This document shows, piece after piece, positions 1 through 5,468 of a stretch of DNA of 7,327 bases. How positions within the stretch are numbered: position 1 is the first letter of the stretch; every line of letters begins with the position of its first letter. Position numbers and translations under genes: made by a program. Below the pieces are notes generated by a model. The model saw only the letters and a list, made by a program, of their open reading frames with translations. It was not told the DNA's origin and did not search any database. The stretch spans positions 1 to 7,327 of the forward strand of contig CAZFBZ010000060.1 in the NCBI GenBank assembly GCA_964517345.1. The letters run 5' to 3'. Origin of the DNA: DAISLF01 sp964517345. GTDB lineage: Bacteria > Patescibacteriota > Gracilibacteria > Peribacterales > Peribacteraceae.

Positions 1-1
1 C

Positions 2-64
2 GGAAAGCTGCCGGCCAAGTACCCGAGAGGCGTGGGGGTGCCCAAGAAGGAGCCGCTGCTCTAA
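2..64 (+). CDS. 3' end of an unidentified gene (partial)
   Basis: An open frame enters from the left edge and stops at TAA 62-64, giving the last 20 residues of a protein that ends in PKKEPLL. The tail is rich in lysine, proline and glycine (KYPRGVGVPKK), which fits a basic, flexible C-terminus. It is too short to assign to a family. The coding call rests on the clean frame, the location just before an intergenic repeat block, and the shared strand with the following genes. The fragment could be fortuitous. Confidence 0.45.
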   Translation, partial: GKLPAKYPRGVGVPKKEPLL

Positions 65-75
65 ATGATGTCGCC

Positions 76-195
76 CTTCGACTACGCTCAGGGTGACATC
101 ATTGTTGTCATGGTGAGCGCAGTCGAAGCATGATCCGAGGAGCACCCTTCGACGAGCTCAGGGTGACATAGTTTTTCATGCTGAGCCCGTCGAAG
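76..195. repeat. Two tandem REP-like inverted-repeat hairpins
   Basis: Four related copies of one short element lie head to head in two pairs. The core is CTTCGAC, two variable bases, then GCTCA followed by GGGTGACA or a variant. Pair 1 has arms 76-98 and 106-128, with 19 of 23 positions complementary and a 7-nt loop. Pair 2 has arms 147-168 and 176-195, with about 17 of 20 positions complementary and a 7-nt loop. The layout resembles REP/BIME palindromes, which in many bacteria are spread between genes by RAYT-type transposases. No such transposase is in the window. The block fills the gap between the partial first gene and rlmE, and the last arm runs into the rlmE promoter region. Confidence 0.75.
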
Positions 196-216
196 CATGG
201 CAAAAGGCTGTACACT
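190..216 (+). promoter_or_regulatory. Probable rlmE promoter, leaderless
   Basis: A TACACT hexamer at 211-216 resembles the TATAAT -10 box and ends exactly 6 nt before the GTG at 223. Normal -10 to start-site spacing would place the transcript's first base at or next to the start codon. A poor -35 candidate, TCGAAG at 190-195 with a 15-nt spacer, lies in the last arm of the upstream repeat. Confidence 0.5.
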
Positions 217-222
217 GCATCC

Positions 223-813
223 GTGTCCAAGCCCTACATCCCCAACGACAAATGGAGCCGCAAGGCCGCCGAGGAGGGCTACCGCGCCCGGTCGGTCTAC
301 AAGCTGAAGGAACTGCAGGAGCGCTTCGGGCTGCTGCGCGCGGGTATGGTCGTGCTGGATCTCGGCGCGGCGCCAGGAAGCTGGATGCAGTACGCCGCAA
401 AGGTGATCGGCGGAAAGGGGAAGATCATCGGCATTGATCTGCAGGAGATCGCGCCGGTGGAGGCAAACGTGAAGACCTATGTGCTCGACATGATGGACCG
501 CGCGGGACTGGAAAGGATCCTGAAAGACGAAGGCATCACGACAGCGGACATCGTGCTCTCGGACATCGCACCGAATACCAGCGGTGTGAAGGACGTGGAT
601 CAATGGAAGTCGATCGAACTGGCGCAGGCGGTGCTCGCGGCGGCACGCGATCATCTGCGGCCGGGCGGCAAGTGCGTCGTAAAGGTCTTCCGCGGCGCGG
701 ATTTCGACGAGTTTTTTGCAGAGGTGCGGCGTCTCTGGCGCAACCCAAAGGTCGTTACGGTGGAGGCGAGCCGCGACCGGAGCCGCGAAGCGTACCTGGT
801 CGTCACGCGCTGA
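223..813 (+). CDS. rlmE: 23S rRNA (uridine-2'-O-)-methyltransferase RlmE/FtsJ
   Basis: This 196-residue protein fits the RlmE (FtsJ/RrmJ) family, which uses S-adenosylmethionine to methylate the 2'-O of a uridine in the A-loop of 23S rRNA on the large ribosomal subunit. The SAM-binding motif I is clear (DLGAAPGSW, residues 46-54). The family's K-D-K-E catalytic tetrad is complete: K27 in YRARSVYK, D114 in LSDIAPNTSG, K154 in CVVKVFRG and E189 in SREAYLV. Length is close to the roughly 200 residues of the E. coli enzyme. I chose GTG 223 because the conserved region begins right after it and a -10 box lies 6 nt upstream. An in-frame ATG at 178 would start inside the repeat and add 15 residues without family support. 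The gene ends in TGA exactly where the family domain ends. ftsE follows 75 nt downstream under its own promoter. Confidence 0.93.
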   Translation: MSKPYIPNDKWSRKAAEEGYRARSVYKLKELQERFGLLRAGMVVLDLGAAPGSWMQYAAKVIGGKGKIIGIDLQEIAPVEANVKTYVLDMMDRAGLERILKDEGITTADIVLSDIAPNTSGVKDVDQWKSIELAQAVLAAARDHLRPGGKCVVKVFRGADFDEFFAEVRRLWRNPKVVTVEASRDRSREAYLVVTR

Positions 814-873
814 GCGGGCGCGATCAACAACCAACTCGCCCTTCGCATCAAGTGTTTCAGCGCGACGCGGCGC

Positions 874-879
874 TAGAAT
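874..879 (+). promoter_or_regulatory. -10 box of ftsE
   Basis: TAGAAT (5 of 6 matches to TATAAT) ends 9 nt before the ATG at 889, so the predicted transcript starts 0 to 3 nt before the start codon. No good -35 was found. No Shine-Dalgarno motif precedes the ATG. Confidence 0.5.
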
Positions 880-888
880 GAGAGCCGT

Positions 889-1710
889 ATGATCCTGCTG
901 AAGAATGTCACCAAGACTTACGGCAAGACACCTGTGCTCGATGACGTGTCGCTGCGCATCGATCCGGGCGAGTTCGTGTGCGTCATCGGACCGAGCGGCG
1001 CGGGCAAATCCACGCTGCTCTCGCTGCTCGTCGGCGCGGAAAACGTGACGTCGGGTTCGATCTCCGTGGATGACGTGGATTTGCGCACCGTGCCCCCGCC
1101 CGCGCTTCAGCTCTTCCGGCGCAAGGTCGGCGTGGTGTTCCAGGACTACAAGCTGCTCCAGGACCGCACGGTAGAGGAAAACATCGCCTTCCCGTTGGAA
1201 GTGTGCGGCGTGTCGGACGCCGATATCAAGATGCGCGTCCCGCAGCTCCTCAAGCGCATGAATCTCTCGTCGCGCGCCAAGGCGCTCCCACAGGAGCTAT
1301 CCGGCGGAGAGAAAGCCCGGGTCGCCATCGCGCGCGCCATCGTCCATCAGCCCCTCATCCTCCTGGCCGACGAGCCGACCGGCAACCTCGATCCCTATCA
1401 GGCGGGCATCGTGCTGGAAATCTTCCGCGAGATCCACGCGGGCGGCACCACGATCGTGCTCGCAACGCACGAAGAGTCGCTGGTCAACGCGCTCCAGCAG
1501 CGCGTCATCCGGCTGGAAGCCGGCAAAGTCACCCGCGACGAGACCGGCGGCTACGCGCAGAAGCCCGGAAGCAGGGAGGCGGCGACCGCTGTGAAGACGG
1601 AGGAGGCTCCGGACGAGTCGGATGGCGAAACCGTGCCGGTGAAGGGCAAGAAAGCGCCGCGCGGCAACCGCAAGATCCGCATCACCTCGATCCATTCGGA
1701 CACGGACTGA
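889..1710 (+). CDS. ftsE: Cell-division ABC transporter ATPase FtsE
   Basis: This 273-residue ABC ATPase has every nucleotide-binding motif: Walker A GPSGAGKST (34-42), Q-loop Q85, signature LSGGE (137-141), Walker B ILLADE with D161 and E162, D-loop GNLD (165-168) and switch H194. The blocks FQDYKLL (84-90) and NIAFPLE (98-104) are typical of FtsE, which pairs with the membrane protein FtsX at the division site to control peptidoglycan hydrolases. LolD and MacB-like ATPases share the fold, but these blocks favour FtsE. The ATPase core ends near residue 215. A charged tail of about 55 residues follows, acidic first and then lysine/arginine-rich, making the protein longer than the usual FtsE of about 220 residues. 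No ftsX is next to it in this window; purM follows after 44 nt. Assignment to the ABC family is certain, to FtsE likely. Confidence 0.87.
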   Translation: MILLKNVTKTYGKTPVLDDVSLRIDPGEFVCVIGPSGAGKSTLLSLLVGAENVTSGSISVDDVDLRTVPPPALQLFRRKVGVVFQDYKLLQDRTVEENIAFPLEVCGVSDADIKMRVPQLLKRMNLSSRAKALPQELSGGEKARVAIARAIVHQPLILLADEPTGNLDPYQAGIVLEIFREIHAGGTTIVLATHEESLVNALQQRVIRLEAGKVTRDETGGYAQKPGSREAATAVKTEEAPDESDGETVPVKGKKAPRGNRKIRITSIHSDTD

Positions 1711-1742
1711 AACGGCTCTGGCTTCTCCGGCGGACGCAGCCC

Positions 1743-1748
1743 TATACT
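1743..1748 (+). promoter_or_regulatory. -10 box of purM, leaderless
   Basis: TATACT (5 of 6 matches to TATAAT) ends 6 nt before the ATG at 1755, so the transcript should begin at the start codon itself. It lies in the 44-nt gap after ftsE, so purM probably has its own transcript even though it follows ftsE closely. No convincing -35 hexamer is seen. Confidence 0.6.
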
Positions 1749-1754
1749 CGGCGC

Positions 1755-2798
1755 ATGACCTCCCGCAAAAGCCTCTCCTACAGCAAAGCCGGCGTGAATA
1801 TCGACGTGGCTGACGCCGCCAAGAAGACCATGGCCAAAACACTCAAGACCAGGGACCGTCGCGTGCTCAACACCGTCGGCGCATTCGCGTCGCTCTATGA
1901 CGCGCGCTTCCCCGGTTACAAGCATCCGGTTCTGGTGACCAAGACCGAGGAGCCGGGCTCAAAGCAGCTCCTCGCGCTCAAGGCCGGACGCGTGGAATCG
2001 ATCTGCCAGGACATGATCAACCACCTCATCAACGACATCGTCGTGATGGGGGCGACTCCGCTCTGTGTCCAGGACGCCGTGATCTGCGGCAAGTTGGAGA
2101 AGAATATCGTCACGCGGATCGTCGCGGGCGTTGCGGCGGCGTGCAAGGCACAGGATTGCGTGCTGACGGGAGGCGAGACCTCGGAGCAGCCGGGCGTGCT
2201 GGAGCCGGGCACCTACGTGCTGACCTCCAGCATCATCGGCGTCGTGGAGAAATCGAAAATCATCGACGGCTCGCGTATCCGGAAAGGCGACGTGGTGCTC
2301 GCGGTGGCGAGCAACGGCCTGCACACCAACGGCTATACGCTGGCCCGCGCACTGCTGAAACAGCAGCCGCGCATCGCGAAGACGAAAGTGGGCGGCACGA
2401 CGTTCCTCGACGCGATCCTCAAGCCGCACTTGTGCTACTACCACGCGGTGAAGGGCCTCTTCGGTAACAAAGCACTCCGCGGCATGGCGCACATCACGGG
2501 CGGCGGCATCCCGGGGAATCTCAACCGCATCCTCCCCAAATCGCTCGACGCGTCCATCAACCTCTCGCTCGTCAAAGTGCTGCCGGTGTTCTCGCTCATC
2601 AAGAAGGCCGGCAACGTGGACGACGCGGACATGCTGCGCACCTACAACCTCGGCGTCGGTCTGACTCTCGTCGTCGACGCGAAAGCCGCAGCGAAGATCG
2701 CTGTGCACATCCGCCGCGCGGGACACGACTGTTACCCGATCGGCACCATCATCGCGGGCCGGGGCGAGGTCATGAGCCGCGGGATGTTGCGATGGTAA
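1755..2798 (+). CDS. purM: Phosphoribosylformylglycinamidine cyclo-ligase (AIR synthetase)
   Basis: This 347-residue protein matches PurM over its full length (E. coli PurM is about 345 residues). PurM is the cytosolic enzyme that closes the imidazole ring of FGAM with ATP to give AIR in de novo purine synthesis. Family landmarks in order are SYSKAGVNID (8-17), the N-D-V-hydrophobic-GA segment around NDIVVMGATP (93-102), TGGETSEQPG (137-146), VGVVEKSKIIDGS, SNGLHTNGY (185-193), HITGGGIPGN (245-254), AGNVDDADMLRTYNLGVG and a final glycine-rich strand. The odd point is the N-terminal loop. Where E. coli PurM has TDGVGTK, this protein has TEEPGSK (64-70), so the usual aspartate is replaced by glutamate. 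The related SelD and ThiL share the fold, but the other motifs are PurM-type. The start is fixed by the -10 box 6 nt upstream and by the conserved N-terminus. The neighbours are not purine genes. Confidence 0.9.
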   Translation: MTSRKSLSYSKAGVNIDVADAAKKTMAKTLKTRDRRVLNTVGAFASLYDARFPGYKHPVLVTKTEEPGSKQLLALKAGRVESICQDMINHLINDIVVMGATPLCVQDAVICGKLEKNIVTRIVAGVAAACKAQDCVLTGGETSEQPGVLEPGTYVLTSSIIGVVEKSKIIDGSRIRKGDVVLAVASNGLHTNGYTLARALLKQQPRIAKTKVGGTTFLDAILKPHLCYYHAVKGLFGNKALRGMAHITGGGIPGNLNRILPKSLDASINLSLVKVLPVFSLIKKAGNVDDADMLRTYNLGVGLTLVVDAKAAAKIAVHIRRAGHDCYPIGTIIAGRGEVMSRGMLRW

Positions 2799-2842
2799 AG
2801 CGGCAACAGCGAGCCATCGCCGCATCGGGATACTCAAAATGG

Positions 2843-2870
2843 TCGACGCACCCCGAAGGCAGCCTATAGT
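2843..2870 (+). promoter_or_regulatory. Promoter of the 2878 gene, near-leaderless
   Basis: TCGACG at 2843-2848 matches TTGACA at 4 of 6 positions. A 16-nt spacer and TATAGT at 2865-2870 follow. The -10 box ends 7 nt before the ATG at 2878. This settles the start: the in-frame ATG at 2839 lies upstream of the whole promoter. Confidence 0.6.
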
Positions 2871-2877
2871 GGCTTCT

Positions 2878-3582
2878 ATGTCGACGGACACCCAGCGCGA
2901 AAAGGATTCGCTCACCCCCGCTTCCGTCGAGCCCGACAAGGTCGCGGTGCCGTCCACAACATCATGGGGCTGGAGGCGCATCACTGCATGGACGACGGCA
3001 GCGCTCTTCGTCGTACTGACCGCCAAGATAGGATACGACTACTATTTCGGCCCGCGCGAGGGAACATCACGCACGGTCGAAAGCATCAAGGAGGAGAGCG
3101 AACCGGTCATCGAGTTCGAATCGCTCCCGGACAACGCGTTGCTGTTGGACATGCGCAACCCCGACTTCCGGCCGTTTTCCATCCGCGCCCGTGTCACGCA
3201 GACCTTCGACGGCAGAACCGAATCGTACTTCGTGACGTTCATGTTTACGCCCGGCCCGGAAAAGAAAGGCCCGGCGGTGAAGGTTGCCGGCGAGGTATTC
3301 ACCGTTTCCAATGTGATGCTCGGCAACCGCGCGAGCCTGCACGTCCACCGCATCGTCAAACGCGGCGAAGGCATCGCGCTGGAATCGGACACGCCGTGGC
3401 TGCAGGGCACCACCGCGGAACTGACACTCAAGGATGTCACCGGCATCGCGATGCGTCTCAACACTCATGCCGATCCCGGGCCGATCGCCGTCGACTGCGT
3501 CGTGCGCAGCGGCGAGGGGGAACCGACAGTCGCCCGGTCGGAGCTGACATTCGAGCGCGAGGAGTCCGGAGGCGGACGGTAA
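2878..3582 (+). CDS. Single-pass membrane protein of unknown function
   Basis: This 234-residue protein belongs to no family I recognise. Residues 1-33 are polar and end in a basic pair (WRR). One hydrophobic segment covers about residues 35-53 and contains a single lysine (K50); it is followed by an aromatic DYYF patch. There is no signal-peptidase site, so it is most likely a bitopic protein with a short cytoplasmic N-terminus. The outer part, about residues 58-234, has alternating polar and hydrophobic stretches typical of a beta-rich domain, for example SYFVTFMFTP and RASLHVHRIV. The C-terminus is acidic and then glycine-rich. I chose ATG 2878 because a promoter with a -10 box 7 nt upstream fits it. 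The gene stands alone: purM ends 79 nt before and a possible terminator hairpin lies about 40 nt after. That it is a real gene is well supported; its function is unknown. Confidence 0.75.
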   Translation: MSTDTQREKDSLTPASVEPDKVAVPSTTSWGWRRITAWTTAALFVVLTAKIGYDYYFGPREGTSRTVESIKEESEPVIEFESLPDNALLLDMRNPDFRPFSIRARVTQTFDGRTESYFVTFMFTPGPEKKGPAVKVAGEVFTVSNVMLGNRASLHVHRIVKRGEGIALESDTPWLQGTTAELTLKDVTGIAMRLNTHADPGPIAVDCVVRSGEGEPTVARSELTFEREESGGGR

Positions 3583-3622
3583 GGATCTGAAAAATCCACG
3601 AACAGAAAAACGGTTTTTGCTC

Positions 3623-3662
3623 TTGCACATGAGGTGTTCAGGAGTGAACAGTGCAATTTCTT
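3623..3662 (+). terminator. Possible terminator hairpin after the 2878 gene
   Basis: TTGCAC (3623-3628) pairs with GTGCAA (3651-3656), and inside it TGTTCA (3635-3640) pairs with TGAACA (3645-3650) around a GGAG loop. A 6-nt bulge, ATGAGG, interrupts the left side. The structure is followed by TTTCTT. The 12 paired positions and short T-rich run fit an imperfect intrinsic terminator about 40 nt after the stop at 3582. The inner repeat could instead be a protein-binding site. Confidence 0.4.
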
Positions 3663-3677
3663 GCGTCCGGCTTTGAC

Positions 3678-3776
3678 ATGGAGATACTGGGTCTGTTCCT
3701 CATGGGTACGCGTCTCCTCCTCGCCCGGCTCCTCCTTCTCCTCCCCCTGCTTAGGGCGGAAGGGCGGCTGCGCTGA
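3678..3776 (+). CDS. Possible small leucine-rich membrane peptide (32 codons)
   Basis: In the 284-nt gap between the genes at 2878 and 3867, an ATG at 3678 opens a 32-codon frame ending in TGA at 3774-3776. The peptide begins MEILGLFLMG, continues as a leucine run broken by two arginines, and ends in a basic and polar tail. It would be a short hydrophobic or membrane peptide. No -10 box or Shine-Dalgarno motif fits it. The leucine run comes from a pyrimidine-rich tract (CTCCTC repeats), so the frame may simply follow base composition. Apart from this ORF and the hairpin at 3623-3662, I see nothing definite in the gap. Confidence 0.2.
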   Translation: MEILGLFLMGTRLLLARLLLLLPLLRAEGRLR

Positions 3777-3866
3777 AGAGAGATCAGATTGGAGAACGAT
3801 CGAGCCCCCCTTCCCAGCAACGGAAGAATTTTTACGGGCTTTATCCTCTCTTTTCTCCCCCCACTC

Positions 3867-4241
3867 ATGAACGCCAATGAATCCGTCGTCGTTATGGACG
3901 ACGTCGATGTCGACTCCGGGACATTTGTTCCTTCCGTCACCGAATCCGCCGAACGTGACACCGCACGCGTCATCAACGGCGTCGTGATCGGCACCCGCGG
4001 CACCTTCGTCCGCCGCGCAGGCCGCCATCGCATCCCGCGCGAGCATCATCAGTTCAACGACGTCGACATGGCCGAGGTGATCGCGTCCTTCCCCACGGCC
4101 GCCGAAGCCGTCAAATCCAGGAACGCCGCCGAAGACGCCGAAGACGGCGGTGATTACTGGAAAGAAGTCCCCGGACCCGGCGGCGTCGGCACCATGATCG
4201 TCATCACCCGCAAGGGCATGAGACTCGCCATGGGCCAGTAA
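3867..4241 (+). CDS. Small acidic protein of unknown function
   Basis: This 124-residue protein belongs to no family I recognise. It has no membrane segment or signal peptide. The N-terminus is acidic (VVMDDVDVDSG), a basic stretch with histidines lies in the middle (VRRAGRHRIPREHH), and a second acidic stretch (AAEDAEDGGDYW) precedes a C-terminal segment with a possible beta hairpin (GTMIVITRKG). I chose ATG 3867. The frame is open back to 3789, but that extra part covers a pyrimidine tract and would add an unlikely hydrophobic leader. The start has no Shine-Dalgarno motif and is preceded by a run of C and T. TATCCT at 3842-3847 is a weak -10 candidate. The next gene follows 35 nt later on the same strand with a similar pyrimidine-rich start, so the two are probably co-transcribed. 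Confidence 0.6.
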   Translation: MNANESVVVMDDVDVDSGTFVPSVTESAERDTARVINGVVIGTRGTFVRRAGRHRIPREHHQFNDVDMAEVIASFPTAAEAVKSRNAAEDAEDGGDYWKEVPGPGGVGTMIVITRKGMRLAMGQ

Positions 4242-4276
4242 CTTCCCGATAACCGCATTTTCTCCTCCTCCCTCTT

Positions 4277-4903
4277 ATGCCCATCGCAAGCGCACCCGGT
4301 ATCCGCGACACTTCTCCCAACGATACCGACCACCGGCAGCGTCTCGCTGATGGCGAGTCGAAAGAACAGCGACAGGCCGTCGCTGAGGTGGCACGGATCG
4401 AGGCCAAAGCGGCCGATCGCATCATCACCGTGCTGCACGACCATTTCTTCGCGGAGCAGCGGCTGACGGGCGACCTGTCCGGTACGCACACGCCGAACGG
4501 CGACCACGATGCGCAGGTCACGGATGCCGTCCGGGCACGCCTGGCCTCTCATGAGCAGGGACGGGAAGACCTGGTCCCCGATCTTCCGACGGCGCGTGCC
4601 CTCGTGCGCGAGCGTCTCGGCTGCGCCTTCAAAACACTTCCGCGTCCGTACCAGTCCGATTCCGATGTTCTTATGCAGGCGGCGATCAACTCCGGCGGAC
4701 ATGAGCTGAAATATGCTCCGCCGGAGGCGCGCGCCCTGCTCACGCCGGAATTCCTCACGCGCGCCATCGAAGACGGCGCGAGCCGGCCGGTGCTGGCGTC
4801 GCTCGGAGCGGACATCGCCGCGATGGTCGACGAGAAGAATATCCCGCTTACGCAGCGCGAGCTCGCGTGGAAAAGAGAGTTGGCCCGGAAGACGCGGAAG
4901 TAG
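4277..4903 (+). CDS. Soluble helical protein of unknown function
   Basis: This 208-residue protein belongs to no family I recognise. It is hydrophilic, with no signal peptide or membrane segment. Residues 1-20 look disordered. About 20-60 form a charged, alanine-rich helical region (QAVAEVARIEAKAADRI), followed by a histidine- and aspartate-rich loop (GTHTPNGDHD). The rest alternates short helices and ends in a very basic tail (WKRELARKTRK). The ATG at 4277 has no Shine-Dalgarno motif; the sequence before it is almost pure C and T. The spacing of 35 nt after the 3867 gene, with no clear promoter between them, suggests one transcript. A small hairpin (4929-4951) without a T tract lies after the stop. 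Confidence 0.65.
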   Translation: MPIASAPGIRDTSPNDTDHRQRLADGESKEQRQAVAEVARIEAKAADRIITVLHDHFFAEQRLTGDLSGTHTPNGDHDAQVTDAVRARLASHEQGREDLVPDLPTARALVRERLGCAFKTLPRPYQSDSDVLMQAAINSGGHELKYAPPEARALLTPEFLTRAIEDGASRPVLASLGADIAAMVDEKNIPLTQRELAWKRELARKTRK

Positions 4904-4928
4904 GAGGACAGGTCATTTTTGGCTTGAA

Positions 4929-4951
4929 ACAGGGCTGAATGAAGGCCCTGT
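4929..4951 (+). other. Small hairpin between the 4277 and ACT genes
   Basis: ACAGGGC (4929-4935) and GCCCTGT (4945-4951) form a perfect 7-bp stem around a 9-nt loop, 25 nt after the stop of the preceding gene and just before the next promoter. No T run follows on the plus strand, so it is at best a weak terminator. Confidence 0.35.
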
Positions 4952-4969
4952 GAAAAGGTGACCGAATCC

Positions 4970-4997
4970 TTGTTTGTACGAGGTATTCCGCTAGACT
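4970..4997 (+). promoter_or_regulatory. Promoter of the ACT-domain gene
   Basis: TTGTTT at 4970-4975 (4 of 6 matches to TTGACA), a 16-nt spacer and TAGACT at 4992-4997 form the best two-part promoter in the window. The predicted start near 5004 gives a leader of about 30 nt made largely of T and C, without a Shine-Dalgarno motif. Confidence 0.6.
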
Positions 4998-5032
4998 CTC
5001 GCCAACTTTTTTTGTTTTTCCTCCGTGCTCCC

Positions 5033-5443
5033 ATGGAAATCGGCGTGCAGGTGAACATCACCATGCCCAACGTCCCCAGCTCCCTCGCCAAGGTCGGAGA
5101 CCGTCTCCGCGCCTCCGAGGTGAATATCGACGCCATCAGCTGCACCGAGGGGGCGAGCCAGACGATCATCCACATGATTCTGGACGACACCGAGACCGGG
5201 AAGCTGGTGCTCAAAGAGCTGGGCCCCGTCAGCACGACGCCCGTTCTCGGATTCAAGATGCGCAACCGTCCGGGCGCCATCGCCGGCATCGGCCGGGCGT
5301 GCGCCGCCGCGGGAGTGAACATCGGCATGATCTATGCCACGACCTGCGGCAAAGAGGCCATGGTCTACGTCACCGTCGAGGATGGCAGCGACGCCATCGA
5401 GAAGATGAAGACGTGGGAAAAGAGCGCGGGCCGCATCAGCTGA
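5033..5443 (+). CDS. Tandem ACT-domain protein
   Basis: This 136-residue protein consists of two ACT domains, the small folds that bind amino acids or other small ligands and mediate allosteric control. The first covers about residues 4-63 (VNITMPNVPSSLAKVGDRL, then VNIDAIS). The second covers about 70-127 (FKMRNRPGAIAGIGRACAA, then GVNIGMIYAT). Both show the ACT pattern of a strand, a P-x-x-hydrophobic turn, a helix and a VNI strand. There is no catalytic or DNA-binding domain, so it is a stand-alone ACT protein, similar in layout to the uncharacterised COG4747 group; that comparison is from memory. Ligand and partner are unknown, and no amino-acid biosynthesis gene is near. I chose ATG 5033 because the first domain begins at once after it and the promoter lies upstream. 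A GTG at 4958 in the same frame precedes the promoter. Confidence 0.85.
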   Translation: MEIGVQVNITMPNVPSSLAKVGDRLRASEVNIDAISCTEGASQTIIHMILDDTETGKLVLKELGPVSTTPVLGFKMRNRPGAIAGIGRACAAAGVNIGMIYATTCGKEAMVYVTVEDGSDAIEKMKTWEKSAGRIS

Positions 5444-5468
5444 TGTCACGCGGTCGCGGCGGTTTTTT
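5430..5468 (+). terminator. Possible terminator at the ACT/PHP convergence
   Basis: GCCGC (5430-5434) can pair with GCGGC (5456-5460), and a run of six T follows at 5463-5468. The loop contains the perfect 12-base palindrome CATCAGCTGATG (5434-5445), which spans the TGA of the ACT gene. The structure overlaps the 3' end of the minus-strand PHP gene. The large loop makes this a weak call. Confidence 0.3.

Noticed and set aside
76..195. CRISPR array
   Set aside because: The copies are in inverted pairs with 7-nt loops and no regular spacers, and there are no cas genes.
1203..1754. The purM frame stays open upstream for another 184 codons, through ftsE
   Set aside because: This part is antiparallel to nothing but lies in a wrong frame of ftsE, has arginine/proline-rich composition typical of a shifted GC-rich frame, and precedes the purM promoter.
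1755..2798. SelD or ThiL rather than PurM
   Set aside because: The fold is shared, but SYSKAGVNID, GGETSEQPG, SNGLHTNGY and HITGGGIPGN are PurM-type blocks, and the selenophosphate synthetase Cys/Sec loop is absent.
1959..3026. Long open frame of 355 codons on the minus strand opposite purM
   Set aside because: It is rich in Arg, His, Asp and Val, as expected from the antisense of a GC-rich gene, and covers a clearly real PurM.
3673..3678. Perfect TTGACA hexamer in the 3583-3866 gap
   Set aside because: No acceptable -10 box lies 15 to 19 nt downstream, so it was not called a promoter.
3713..3746. CTCCTCCTT-like tract resembling the anti-SD end of 16S rRNA
   Set aside because: It is part of a general C/T-rich stretch with no other 16S rRNA sequence around it.
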